Position numbers and translations under genes: made by a program
Notes under the pieces: model-generated
What the model was told of the DNA's origin: nothing
Seen by the model: only the letters and a program-made list of their open reading frames with translations
Database searches by the model: none
In this document: positions 32,678 to 40,667 of the stretch, piece after piece
Numbering within the stretch: the first letter of the stretch is position 1
Layout: the number at the start of each line of letters is the position of its first letter
NCBI RefSeq assembly: GCF_000170895.1
Contig: NZ_ABCS01000081.1
Location: 1 to 43,935, forward strand
DNA from: Plesiocystis pacifica SIR-1
GTDB lineage: Bacteria > Myxococcota_A > Polyangia > Nannocystales > Nannocystaceae
DNA length: 43,935 nucleotides
Direction: 5' to 3'

Positions 32678-33730
32678 GTGTCCAGTTTTGGCCCCCCCTT
32701 CCGCCTCGGCGTGCTCGATCAGTCCCCCGTCGCGGCAGGACGCAGCGCCCACGCGGCCATCGCCGAGACCCTCGCGCTCGCCCGGCAGACCGAGGCCTGG
32801 GGCTACGAGCGCTACTGGCTCGCGGAGCACCACGGCGCGGGGAGCTTCGCCGGCACCCGCCCCCTCCTGCTCGCCAGTCGCGTGGCGTCGCTCACCACGA
32901 AGATCCGCGTCGGCACCGGGGGAATCATGCTCATGCACGCCAGCGCCCTCGCGGTCGCCGAGCAGATCCGGACCCTCGAGGCCCTGTTCCCCGGGCGCAT
33001 CGACCTGGGCATCGGCCGCGCCCCTGGAGGCAGCGGGCACACCTCGGTCGCCCTGAGCCCCAACGGGGCGCCCCCCGATCTGGACCAGGATCTCTTCGCG
33101 CGCAAGCTCGAGGATCTCGGCGACTTGCTCCACGGGGCAGCCTCGGGCCCCGAGGGCTTCCCTCCAGCGCACCCCCACGCCGGCGTGTTCGCCCAACCTC
33201 TGTCCAAGCTCGAACCCGGCGCCACCCAACCCTGGTTGCTCGGCTCGGGCAGCAAGAGCGCCGCCCTCGCGGCCCGCCTGGGCTGGGGCTTTTGCTTCGC
33301 CGCCTTCCTCGGAGGCGCGACCGGAATGAGCGTCGTCGACGAGTACCGCGAGCACTTTCGGCCCTCGCCGTGGCTCGAGAAGCCGCGGGTGTCCGTGGCC
33401 GCCTACGTCGTCGCCGCGGACACCGACGACGAGGCCGAGGCCCTGCTCAGCTCCACCGAGCTGTGGTTTCTGCGCACCCGCCAAGGCCGGCGCGAGCCCT
33501 TCCCGAGCGTCGAGGAGGCCCTGGCCCACCCGTGGACCCCGGCCGAGATCCGGCTCCGCGACGCGACCCGAGCCCTGCGCATCCGAGGGGGCCCCGAGCG
33601 CGTCCGCAAGGGCCTGAGCCGCCTCGCCTCGCGCTACGAGACCGACGAGCTGGTGATCAACTGCATCACCCACGACCCCGCCGCGCGCCTGCGCAGCTAC
33701 GAGATTGTCTCGGAGCTGAACCAAGGCTGA
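32678..33730 (+). CDS. LLM-class flavin-dependent oxidoreductase (luciferase-like, MsnO8-type group)
   Basis: 350 residues from GTG 32678, just before the first barrel strand (FRLGVLDQSPV). Family features: WLAEHHG, IRVGTGGIMLMHASALAVAEQIRTLEALFPGRIDLGIGRAPGG, and the C-terminal GGPERVRKGL. These proteins use reduced FMN and O2 in a TIM barrel to oxidise small molecules; this group resembles the alkanal-monooxygenase-like set. No flavin reductase lies next to it. The substrate is unknown. Confidence 0.9.
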   Translation: MSSFGPPFRLGVLDQSPVAAGRSAHAAIAETLALARQTEAWGYERYWLAEHHGAGSFAGTRPLLLASRVASLTTKIRVGTGGIMLMHASALAVAEQIRTLEALFPGRIDLGIGRAPGGSGHTSVALSPNGAPPDLDQDLFARKLEDLGDLLHGAASGPEGFPPAHPHAGVFAQPLSKLEPGATQPWLLGSGSKSAALAARLGWGFCFAAFLGGATGMSVVDEYREHFRPSPWLEKPRVSVAAYVVAADTDDEAEALLSSTELWFLRTRQGRREPFPSVEEALAHPWTPAEIRLRDATRALRIRGGPERVRKGLSRLASRYETDELVINCITHDPAARLRSYEIVSELNQG

Positions 33731-33848
33731 ATCAGGGCCAAATCGGGGCTGAATCAGGCTCCAGCAGCGCAAGCAGCGCTGTTCCCATCCTTCGGGACCC
33801 GCCGGTGGTCGTGTTAGCATGGCCCAAATCCTTGTTTTGGACGCCCCG

Positions 33849-34652
33849 ATGACTCTCGCCCGTCGATTCCTGCCCTGCCTCACCCTCGCGCTTCCCCTCG
33901 TCGTGGCCTGCAACAACGACGGCGGCGGAGACGACGGGCAGAACTTCACCACCAACATGTCGACCACCTCGACCACCATGGGCGACAGCGACACCATGGG
34001 CGACGAGGTCGGCTCCGAGTCCGGTGACACCATGGGCTCCGAGAGCACGACAGCCGATGACACGACGGCCGATGACACGACGGCCGATGACACGACGGCC
34101 GATGACACGACGGCCGATGACACGACGGCCGATGACACGACGGCCGACGACACCACCGGCGGCGGCGAGTGTGCCACCGACGAGTCCCTCGTCGGTCAGA
34201 GCTGCGGGCAGGACGCGGGCAACTACGGCGCCGTGGCCAACGGCGAGAGCATCGCCGACATGCCGATCGGGACCATCTACCAGACCGACAACGGCCTCGG
34301 CAGCGGCTACGAAGACTGGTACCGCTTCGAGTTCCCCGTCGACCCCGGCATGGCCCGCCCCTTCGCCGGCACCGCGACCATCCAGTTCGCCCAGAACGAC
34401 AACGACGACTACCGCTTCGAGATTTACCGAGACTGCGGCGCCCAGGCCTACGGCCAGGGCCTCGCCTCGGACTTCGGCTCCAACGCCCCGCCGCTGACCG
34501 AGTGGAGCTTCAACGACCTCGACCCGGGGCCGGAGGAGCAGCTGGACTACCTCGAGATGGTGCCCTGGCCGACGACGGTGACGGTGCGGGTGTTCCGGTT
34601 CCAAAACGACGAGAGCTGCGGCAGCTACCAGCTCGAAGTCGTCCGGGACTAG
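33849..34652 (+). CDS. Lipoprotein with Ser/Thr/Asp-rich repeat linker and a C-terminal secreted domain
   Basis: 267 residues from ATG 33849; ATG 33819 is in frame but would put ten extra, non-basic residues ahead of the signal. The lipobox is LVVAC. Residues about 25-102 form a Thr/Ser/Met/Asp-rich linker that ends with seven copies of Thr-Thr-Ala-Asp-Asp. The C-terminal domain (about 105-267) has four Cys and a beta-rich pattern (EDWYRFEFPV, FAGTATIQFAQND, YRFEIYRDCG, VTVRVFRFQND) like bacterial pre-peptidase C-terminal/lectin-like sandwich domains. It is likely surface exposed with the linker as a stalk. A dispersed repeat begins 7 bp after the stop. Confidence 0.82.
   Translation: MTLARRFLPCLTLALPLVVACNNDGGGDDGQNFTTNMSTTSTTMGDSDTMGDEVGSESGDTMGSESTTADDTTADDTTADDTTADDTTADDTTADDTTADDTTGGGECATDESLVGQSCGQDAGNYGAVANGESIADMPIGTIYQTDNGLGSGYEDWYRFEFPVDPGMARPFAGTATIQFAQNDNDDYRFEIYRDCGAQAYGQGLASDFGSNAPPLTEWSFNDLDPGPEEQLDYLEMVPWPTTVTVRVFRFQNDESCGSYQLEVVRD
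34047..34151 (+). repeat. In-frame 15-bp tandem repeat, seven units, coding for TTADD
   Basis: Unit ACGACGGCCGATGAC repeats seven times. Units 2-6 are identical; unit 1 has A for G at one place and unit 7 has C for T. The length is a multiple of three, so gain or loss of units would change the stalk length without a frameshift. Confidence 0.95.
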
Positions 34653-34659
34653 CCGTTAT

Positions 34660-34780
34660 GCCCCCACGAGCGCTCCGGACCCGGGGCGCTTCGTCGCTGT
34701 CCGCTCCTCCGCGTTGGCTTGGTGGGCAATGGGGTTCGTGCCTTCGAGTTGGCCTGTGGTCGCCCCCGCTAGCGGGGGCG
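34660..34780 (+). repeat. Dispersed intergenic repeat, copy 2 (121 bp)
   Basis: It starts 7 bp after the lipoprotein stop. It carries an internal hairpin near its 5' end (GCGCTCCG / CGGGGCGC) and ends with a palindrome of 9-bp arms (CGCCCCCGC / GCGGGGGCG). It is about 90% identical to copy 3, which follows 11 bp later. Confidence 0.9.
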
Positions 34781-34791
34781 TTTGCTGTCAT

Positions 34792-34912
34792 GCCCCCCAC
34801 ACGCGCCTCGGACCGGGGCGCTTCGTCGCTGTCCGCTCCTCCGCTTTGGCTTGGTGGGCAATGGGGTTCGTACCTTCGAGTTGGCCTGTGGTCGCCCCCG
34901 CTAGCGGGGGCG
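34792..34912 (+). repeat. Dispersed intergenic repeat, copy 3 (121 bp)
   Basis: A tandem neighbour of copy 2. The 5' internal hairpin reads GCGCCTCG / CGGGGCGC: sequence changes inside the 5' arm relative to copy 2 leave all eight pairs intact (G-U allowed). The terminal 9-bp-arm palindrome is identical. Confidence 0.9.
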
Positions 34913-35127
34913 TCAGCTGGCGGGGATGAGAGCCCTTCGTTGTGATGAGGGGGAGACTGGTCGGTCGTGGGAGGGCGGGGTGCGGGGCTCATCTCGGGGG
35001 CGCCAGGCCGGACGTATGGTGACTGGGTGTCGGTGCTCGAAGTTGCGCTGATTGGGGCTTGGATGTGGGGTACGGCTGGGGTTGGTGGGGTTGATCGGGC
35101 TGGCCGAAGGGCCGACCCTGGCGACGC
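34913..35127. other. G-rich, strand-asymmetric intergenic DNA
   Basis: No gene is visible in these 215 bp. The plus strand is rich in G and poor in C (many GGGG and GGTTGGGG-type runs), unlike the balanced GC of coding DNA around it. It is the upstream region of the STAS gene at 35128. Confidence 0.5.
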
Positions 35128-36009
35128 GTGAATGAGCGAGGGGGCAGGTTGATCGACGCGCTATTCGCACGGCTCGGGGTCACGGCAGAGTCCGTCGAGG
35201 AGGCTCGGATCGCGCTGGCTCGGCAGATGCGGCTCGAGGGGGATGACTTCATCGACGCGGCCGCTCGGGCGACGATGGAGCTGCCGGGCTACGAGCGCCT
35301 CGACATCGAGGCGGTGCGGCCGAACACGGCGCGGAGCATGGGCAAGGTGCTCGAGGCCCTCGAGAGCAAGGATCTGAACCTGTTCGGCGCTCTGGTCGAG
35401 TCCGTCGCCTACGATCGCGCGCGCCAGGGCCTGCCGGCGTCTTCGCTGTTTCGCCTGGCCAACATCACCGAGGACATGCTCAACGAGCTGGCCATGCGCT
35501 GCCTCGAGGGGCCCCGCGCGCTCTTGTCTGCGGCGGCGGTCAACCGCCGGATCACCGACGGTGCCCGCGACGTGATCATCGACGGCTTCGCCCGCGCGCA
35601 CATGCAGCTGCGCGACGAGGTCCAGCACCTGGCGAGCCAGTTCTCCGCGCCGCTGCTGCCGGTGCTGCCCGGCGTGCTCGTGCTGCCGATCGTCGGCGCC
35701 GTCTCGCCGCAGCGCGCCGAGCAGATCCTCGACACCGTGCTCGAGGGCATCGGCCCCCACGCAGCGGATACGGTCATCCTCGACATCACGGGCATCAGCG
35801 ACGTCGACGAGACCCTGCCCGAGCACCTCGAGCGAACGGCACGGGCCGCCCGCATGCTCGGAGCGCGCGTCGTGCTCGTGGGCGTCAACGCGCAGGTCGC
35901 CCAATTGCTGGCCACGCGGGGTGAACAGCTCGCCCAGGTGGGCGTCTACCAGACCCTCGCGTCGGCGCTGCTCGCCCTGGCCCAGCGACGCGCTCGTCGA
36001 CGCGGCTGA
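35128..36009 (+). CDS. RsbR-like regulator: helical sensor domain plus STAS domain
   Basis: 293 residues from GTG 35128; TTG 35149 with GAGGGG upstream is an alternative start. Residues 1-160 are all-helical, like the non-haem globin-type sensor half of RsbR proteins. Residues about 175-285 are a STAS domain (VLVLPIVGAVSPQRAEQIL, VILDITGISDVDE, ARVVLVGVNAQVAQLLATRG). In RsbR/RsbS the signature ends D-T; here it is D-E-T, so Glu stands where the phosphorylated Thr usually is. It probably belongs to a stressosome-like complex. It has the same C-terminal domain as the PAS-STAS protein at 888-1676. The kinase partner (RsbT) is not in the window. It is followed by an alpha/beta hydrolase gene 13 bp later. 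Confidence 0.85.
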   Translation: MNERGGRLIDALFARLGVTAESVEEARIALARQMRLEGDDFIDAAARATMELPGYERLDIEAVRPNTARSMGKVLEALESKDLNLFGALVESVAYDRARQGLPASSLFRLANITEDMLNELAMRCLEGPRALLSAAAVNRRITDGARDVIIDGFARAHMQLRDEVQHLASQFSAPLLPVLPGVLVLPIVGAVSPQRAEQILDTVLEGIGPHAADTVILDITGISDVDETLPEHLERTARAARMLGARVVLVGVNAQVAQLLATRGEQLAQVGVYQTLASALLALAQRRARRRG

Positions 36010-36022
36010 TACCATCGCGGCG

Positions 36023-36808
36023 ATGGGCATCACGACGAAGAGGATCGAGCTCGAACACGGGATCGCGCTGCACCTGCGCGAAATGGGCGAGGGCAAGCCG
36101 ACGCTGCTCGTACACGGCTGGGGCGTGCCTGGCACGGTCTGGGACCCGGTCCTGGCCCGCTGGACCGAGGCCGCTGGGCGCGTGCTCGCGCCCGACCTGC
36201 GCGGCACCGGATGGAGCGCCAAGCCGCGCGAGGGCTACACCCTCGAGGACGACGTCCGCGACGTCGTCGCGCTCATCGACGAGCTCGAGCTGAGCGACCT
36301 GGCCCTCGTCGGTCACTCCAAGGGCGGGGCCATCGCCCAAGCCGTCGCGCTCGAGCGGCCCAAGGCCCTGCGCAAGCTCGTCCTCGTGTCCCCCGTGCCC
36401 GCCTCCGGCGTGGCCCTCGACGAGCCGACCATCGCCTACTTCGAGTCCATGTGTGGCCACCGCGAGGGCGCGTCCACGCTGATCGGAGCCATGCTCGCCA
36501 TGACCCCCGAGCCCGCGCTGCTCGAGGCCCTCGTCGCGTCCATGGCCTCGGTCTGCATCGAGTCGCTGCTCGGGGGCTTCGCCGCGTGGCGCAACGCCAA
36601 CTTTGGCGATCGCATCGGCGCCATCGAGACGCCCACGACGGTGCTCAGCGGCGCCGCCGAGCAGGTGCTCTCGCCCGAGCTCATGCGGACCATGGTCGTC
36701 GAGAAGATCCCCGGCGCGACCCTGGAGCTGATCCCCGGCGCGGGGCACTACCCGCAGATCGAGTGCCCCGACCCCTTCACGGCCATGCTCCTGGCCGCGA
36801 TCGGCTGA
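36023..36808 (+). CDS. Alpha/beta hydrolase
   Basis: 261 residues from ATG 36023; the open frame extends into the previous gene. The fold is evident from LLVHGWGVPGTVWDPV (oxyanion-hole HGW), the nucleophile elbow GHSKGG with S99, and the catalytic His in GAGHYPQ (H242). The acid is probably in the SGAAEQVLSPE loop, where Glu appears in place of the usual Asp. It is cytoplasmic with no signal. The substrate cannot be predicted. The 13-bp spacing suggests co-transcription with the STAS gene; the two could be linked as regulator and RsbQ-like hydrolase, since RsbQ-type alpha/beta hydrolases act in stress signalling in Bacillus, but this link is inference. Confidence 0.88.
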   Translation: MGITTKRIELEHGIALHLREMGEGKPTLLVHGWGVPGTVWDPVLARWTEAAGRVLAPDLRGTGWSAKPREGYTLEDDVRDVVALIDELELSDLALVGHSKGGAIAQAVALERPKALRKLVLVSPVPASGVALDEPTIAYFESMCGHREGASTLIGAMLAMTPEPALLEALVASMASVCIESLLGGFAAWRNANFGDRIGAIETPTTVLSGAAEQVLSPELMRTMVVEKIPGATLELIPGAGHYPQIECPDPFTAMLLAAIG

Positions 36809-36858
36809 GCGCCGAGCGAGCGCTGCGCGGCGGCCCTCGATGGGGCCAAACATTGAGC

Positions 36859-37548
36859 ATGCGTCGCGCTCGCGTTGTCCTCGTGCTTCCTCTGCTCACC
36901 GCTTGCCCCGAGCCCTCAGCGCCCGCCGAAGGTGACGGGTCCGATGAGTCGGACTCCGAGTCTGGGGAGTCTGAGTCCGAGTCGAGCACGGAGATGGACT
37001 CGACCTCCGAGACAGACTCGACCTCCGAGGCAGACTCGACCGCCGAGACGGGCTCCGAACAAATCTGCGAGTGCATCGAGATCCAGGGCGACGACGCCGA
37101 GTTCTTCGAGGATCCCCTGCTCCCGACCTGCCCCGCGGACAGCTGCCCGCCGATCCAGGTGAGCTCGGTCTACGGCGGCGCGACGGATACGGGCGGCGAC
37201 GAGGGCTTCGTGCTCACCAACCCCGACGCCCTCGTCTGCGCCCTCGAGGCCCTGCGCGATCGCAGCCCCAAGCTGCTCCAGTGGGACGAGGACATCGACT
37301 TCGGCTTCTCCTACGACAGAGGCTACGTGTTCATCCGCGAGGACGGCTCGGCGATCCACCGGCGCTGGGACAGGGAGGACCTCGGCGGCGAGGTCTACGA
37401 CGCGCAGCTCGGCGAGCTCCACGAGCCCGAGCACTTCCAAGCTTGCCTCGACGACCCCGACGACGCGGCCCGCTTCGACTGCGCCCGCCACCCCCTCGCC
37501 AACTCGACGCAGGTGTGCGACGAGGGCTGGTGGACGTCGTCGATCTGA
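36859..37548 (+). CDS. Lipoprotein with an acidic Ser-rich stalk
   Basis: 229 residues from ATG 36859. A short signal peptide ends in the lipobox LLTAC. The next 50 residues are Ser, Glu, Asp and Thr only, with repeats of TSETDS and TSEADS. The folded part (about 68-229) has eight Cys (CECIEI, TCPADSCPP, ALVCALEAL, QACLDD, DCARH, QVCDEG) and is likely disulfide-bonded. No family is recognised. The stalk design matches other surface lipoproteins of this window. Its stop codon is one base away from the stop of the convergent LysR gene. Confidence 0.8.
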   Translation: MRRARVVLVLPLLTACPEPSAPAEGDGSDESDSESGESESESSTEMDSTSETDSTSEADSTAETGSEQICECIEIQGDDAEFFEDPLLPTCPADSCPPIQVSSVYGGATDTGGDEGFVLTNPDALVCALEALRDRSPKLLQWDEDIDFGFSYDRGYVFIREDGSAIHRRWDREDLGGEVYDAQLGELHEPEHFQACLDDPDDAARFDCARHPLANSTQVCDEGWWTSSI

Positions 37549-37549
37549 C

Positions 37550-38479
37550 TCAAGCTGGCTCCCCCTCCGGCACGGGCCCGGTCAACGCCGGCACGTTGCG
37601 GACCAGGTGCTCGACGAAGGCTCGGGTCGCCGCGCTCTTGCTGCGGGCCACGGGATAGACCGCCCAAAAGGTCGCCGGCCACGGCAGCGCCCCGGGCAAG
37701 ACCTCGACCAGCGCACCGGACTCGAGCTGGCGCCAGCAGGTCATCTCGACCATGGGCGCGATGCCGAAGCCGTCGAGGGCGGCCTTGCGCGCGGTCTCCT
37801 GGCTGTTGCTGCGCACCCGGTTGCGGAAGTCGACGCTCACCGGGCCGTCGGGGCCCATGAGCGAGGAGAAGGCGTTGGGCACCCAGGTGTCCATGGCCAC
37901 GCAGTCGTGCTCGGCGAGCTCCTCGGGGCGGGTCGGGGTCCCGCGGCGCTCGAGGTAGCGCGGGCTGGCGACGAGCACGAAGCGCGAGTCGACGAGGCGC
38001 CGCGCCGTGAGGGCCGTCGAGTCGGGGGGTGAGCCGCCGCGCAGGGCCACGTCGACGCCCGCCTCGATCAGGTCGACGTACTCGAGGGTGTGGATGATCT
38101 CGAGCTCGACCTCGGGGTGGTCGCGGACGAAGCCCGAGATCATCGCCCAGATCACGCCGCCGTCGTCGGGGGGCGCCGTCACCCGCAGCAAGCCCTTGGG
38201 CGTGTCGAGGTACTCCTGCACGGCTCGGGCCGCGTCGAGGACGTCGTGGGCGATGTGGGCGGTGCGTTCGTAGTAGACCCGGCCCGCGTCGGTCAGCCCG
38301 ACGCTGCGGGTCGTGCGGTGCAAGAGCTTGAAGCCCAGCGCGGCCTCGAGCCGGGCGACGCGGCGGCTGACCGCCGACGCGGGCAAGCCCACGACCTTCC
38401 CGGCCCGGGTGAAGCTGGACTGGCGGACGACCTCCGTGAACACGACGACGTCGTTGAGGATGGCGAGCTGGGGATCCAT
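37550..38479 (-). CDS. LysR-family transcriptional regulator
   Basis: 309 residues from ATG (38477-38479). The N-terminal winged helix-turn-helix is typical (VVVFTEVVRQSSFTRAGKVVGLPASAVSRRVARLEAALGFKLLHRTTRSVGLTDAG), followed by the two-lobed effector domain (about 95-300). It resembles the large group that controls nearby divergent genes such as oxidoreductases or efflux. It is divergent from the SRPBCC lipoprotein gene, with a perfect 12-bp palindrome over its own start codon. Confidence 0.93.
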   Translation of the reverse strand: MDPQLAILNDVVVFTEVVRQSSFTRAGKVVGLPASAVSRRVARLEAALGFKLLHRTTRSVGLTDAGRVYYERTAHIAHDVLDAARAVQEYLDTPKGLLRVTAPPDDGGVIWAMISGFVRDHPEVELEIIHTLEYVDLIEAGVDVALRGGSPPDSTALTARRLVDSRFVLVASPRYLERRGTPTRPEELAEHDCVAMDTWVPNAFSSLMGPDGPVSVDFRNRVRSNSQETARKAALDGFGIAPMVEMTCWRQLESGALVEVLPGALPWPATFWAVYPVARSKSAATRAFVEHLVRNVPALTGPVPEGEPA

Positions 38480-38545
38480 TGATATCAATTTGGCAAGAGA
38501 GTTATCTTGAAATGACTTCTAATACTCTCGAGACATCAATGATAC
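38478..38545. promoter_or_regulatory. Divergent promoter with candidate LysR sites
   Basis: ATTGATATCAAT (38478-38489) is a perfect palindrome overlapping the LysR start codon. A related half-site pattern ATCAATGAT occurs at about 38535-38543. The region is AT-rich against a GC-rich background, and includes a TCTCGAGA palindrome (about 38526-38533). Confidence 0.45.
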
Positions 38546-38554
38546 ACAATCTTC

Positions 38555-39136
38555 GTGACCCGCCGCCAGCCGCTCCGCTCCGCCCTCTCCGCTCTCGTCC
38601 TGGCCTCCGCGCTGCTCTGTGCGTCCGCGTGCGCCTCGACCGCTCCCGCCGAAGCCGGTGAGGCCATCACCCTCGACAGCCCCGCCGTCGCCCTCGAGGG
38701 CACCCGCTACCTCGAGGTCCGCGTCGGCGCGACCCTCGACGCCCCGCCCGAGGCCGTGTGGGCCGTGCTCACCGACGGCTCGCGCTACACCGAATGGAAC
38801 TCGACGCTGATCACCTTCGAGGGCACCGTCGCCGAGGGCGAGACCGTCCGCCTCGTCGCCAAGACCGACCCCGACCGCAGCTTCGAGCTCGCCGTCAGCG
38901 AGGTCCGCGAGCACGCGGGCATGGTCTGGTCTGACGGGGGCCGGGCCTTCCGCGGCGAGCGGACCTTCACCCTCGAGCCCGTCGGCGACGGCCAGACCGC
39001 GTTCACCATGAAGGAGGTGTTCACGGGCTCGATGATGGGGATGATCGCGCCCAAGCTGCCGGACTTCCGCCCCGCCTTCGACGACTTCGCCCGGGACCTC
39101 GGGGCCGAGGCCGCCCGCGTGGCCGCGGCGCAGTGA
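38555..39136 (+). CDS. SRPBCC (START-like) domain lipoprotein
   Basis: 193 residues from GTG 38555. The signal peptide ends with a lipobox-like CASAC. The rest is a SRPBCC/polyketide-cyclase-like fold: an initial strand and PPEAVWAVLTDGSRYTEWNSTL (typical first helices of the family), then FEGTVAEGETVRL, and a long C-terminal helix. Such domains hold a hydrophobic ligand in a deep pocket. A secreted lipid-anchored version could be a periplasmic lipid or small-molecule binder. The divergent LysR gene is a likely regulator. Confidence 0.85.
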   Translation: MTRRQPLRSALSALVLASALLCASACASTAPAEAGEAITLDSPAVALEGTRYLEVRVGATLDAPPEAVWAVLTDGSRYTEWNSTLITFEGTVAEGETVRLVAKTDPDRSFELAVSEVREHAGMVWSDGGRAFRGERTFTLEPVGDGQTAFTMKEVFTGSMMGMIAPKLPDFRPAFDDFARDLGAEAARVAAAQ

Positions 39137-39181
39137 AGCGCACGTTCCTGGTTCGGGACGTCTGCGGGGGCAAAGCAGCGC

Positions 39182-40582
39182 TCAGTCCCGCTCGAACAGG
39201 GCGATGGACTCGACGTGGGCGGTGTGCGGGAACATGTCCATGACCCCCGCTGCGCTCAGCCGATAGCCGTGGGTCCCGACCAGCACCGCCGCGTCGCGGG
39301 CGAGGGTCTCGGGGCTGCACGCGACGTAGACCAGCCGGGGCTTGCCGGCCCAGGCGATGCGGTCGATGTGCTCGACGATCGCCAGGGCTCCCGAGCGCGG
39401 CGGATCGAGGAGCACGCGGTCGACGGGCTGGCCCCCGAGCCACTCGAGCTCGCCGACTTGGGTGTAGAGGTCGCGGACCTCGAAGCGCGCGTTGCTCAGG
39501 CCGTTGCGCTCGGCGTTGGCGGCCGCCCGCGCGACCAGGCCGGCGTCCCCCTCGACGCCGAACACCGCGCCTGCGCGCCGGGCCAGGGCCAGGCTGAAAT
39601 TGCCCAGGCCGCAGAAGAGATCGAGCACGCGGTGCTCGGGCTCGAGGGCGAGCAGCTCGACGGCCCGGGCGATCATCGAGCGGTTGATGGCCGCGTTGAC
39701 CTGCACGAAGTCCGTGGGCCGAAAGCGCAGGTCGAGCTCGAACTCGGGCAGGGCGTAGCTGAGCTCCCGCGCGTCTTCAAAGCCCTCGCCCTCGGTCTGG
39801 CCGCGCTCGTCGGCGAACAGGGCGACGGTGTCCAGGCCCTTGGACTGCAGGAACACGCGCAGGCCCTCGGCCGCGGCGAAGGCCCGCAAGCGCTCGCGGT
39901 CCTCGTCCGTGGGCGGCTCGAGCACCCGAAAGACCAGGGCCGTGACCGCGCCATCGGTGTCATCGGCGACGGAGACCTCGACCTGGGGGATCTTCGTCGC
40001 CAGGCTCAGGCCCGCGATCAGCTCCGAGAGCTTGGGGATCAGCGCGCCGCCGTGGCGACCAGCCAGCACCTCACAGCCCTCGAGGTTGGCGATGAAGCGC
40101 TTGTCCTGCTCCCGAAAGCCGACCACGACCTTGTCCTTGCCCGCCACCCACTTGGCCCCGAGCCGCGCCCGCCGGCGGTAGGCCCAGGGCTCGGCGCGCA
40201 GGGGCTCGAGCCAGCGCTCGGGGGCGAGGCCGTGACCCTCGAAGTCGCTCGCTAGCCAGCGCTGCTTGAGCGCCACCTGCTCGTCGGGGTCGAGGTGCAT
40301 CAGCGAGCAGCCCCCGCACACGCCGTAGTGAGCGCAGCGCGGCTCGACCCGCAGCGGCGAGGACTCCAGCACCTCGAGCACGCCCGCGACGTCCGAGGGC
40401 CCCTCTCGATCTCGGCGCTGGAAGTGGACCCGCTCCCCGGGCAAGGTCGCGTGCACGAAGGCCTGGCGCGGCCGCCCGTCCTCGCCGGCGGGGACGACCC
40501 CCCTGCCCTTGCGATCGAGCGTTTCGATGACCGCCGTCTCCGGCTCCCAGCTGCGCTTGCGTCGACGACCCCTGCGGCCCAT
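39182..40582 (-). CDS. rlmD: 23S rRNA (uracil-5-)-methyltransferase, RlmD/RumA family
   Basis: 466 residues from ATG (40580-40582). An N-terminal TRAM-like domain (about 15-75) is followed by the [4Fe-4S] ligands in CAHYGVCGGCSLMH and a further Cys in LEGCEV, the SAM-binding core (VLDLFCGLGNFSLALA), and the catalytic Cys in ACSPETLARD. The enzyme methylates C5 of a uridine in 23S rRNA by covalent Cys catalysis. The gene symbol follows the family; whether it acts on the RlmD site, the RlmC site or a tRNA is not provable from sequence. The first 12 residues are Arg/Lys-rich. Confidence 0.9.
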   Translation of the reverse strand: MGRRGRRRKRSWEPETAVIETLDRKGRGVVPAGEDGRPRQAFVHATLPGERVHFQRRDREGPSDVAGVLEVLESSPLRVEPRCAHYGVCGGCSLMHLDPDEQVALKQRWLASDFEGHGLAPERWLEPLRAEPWAYRRRARLGAKWVAGKDKVVVGFREQDKRFIANLEGCEVLAGRHGGALIPKLSELIAGLSLATKIPQVEVSVADDTDGAVTALVFRVLEPPTDEDRERLRAFAAAEGLRVFLQSKGLDTVALFADERGQTEGEGFEDARELSYALPEFELDLRFRPTDFVQVNAAINRSMIARAVELLALEPEHRVLDLFCGLGNFSLALARRAGAVFGVEGDAGLVARAAANAERNGLSNARFEVRDLYTQVGELEWLGGQPVDRVLLDPPRSGALAIVEHIDRIAWAGKPRLVYVACSPETLARDAAVLVGTHGYRLSAAGVMDMFPHTAHVESIALFERD

Positions 40583-40611
40583 GAGAGCGCGGGTGTACCA
40601 CCGCCCGAACC

Positions 40612-40655
40612 AAAAAACGAACAGGCACGGCGCGGTGCGCTGTACCTGTTCGTTT
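40612..40655 (-). terminator. Rho-independent terminator of the TolA-like gene
   Basis: On the minus strand AACGAACAGG and CCTGTTCGTT form a 10-bp stem with an inner GCGC stem, followed by six T residues (40612-40617). It lies 13 bp after the stop codon. Confidence 0.9.
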
Positions 40656-40667
40656 CTGGAGTCGGAC

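Noticed and set aside
33731..33770. Short imperfect repeats of TGAATCAGG/AAATCGGGGC after the LLM oxidoreductase
   Set aside because: They are only 10-11 bp, diverged and not hairpin forming; likely chance or decay of coding sequence.
34660..34912. Minus-strand peptide conserved among the repeat copies (APASGGDH...EPHCPPSQRGGA)
   Set aside because: The similarity follows from DNA repeat identity; there are no ribosome sites, and structure in the DNA explains the conservation better than coding.
34660..34912. Integron attC site interpretation of the dispersed repeat
   Set aside because: I could not find paired RYYYAAC/GTTRRRY core sites or an integrase, and one copy is isolated 4.5 kb away.
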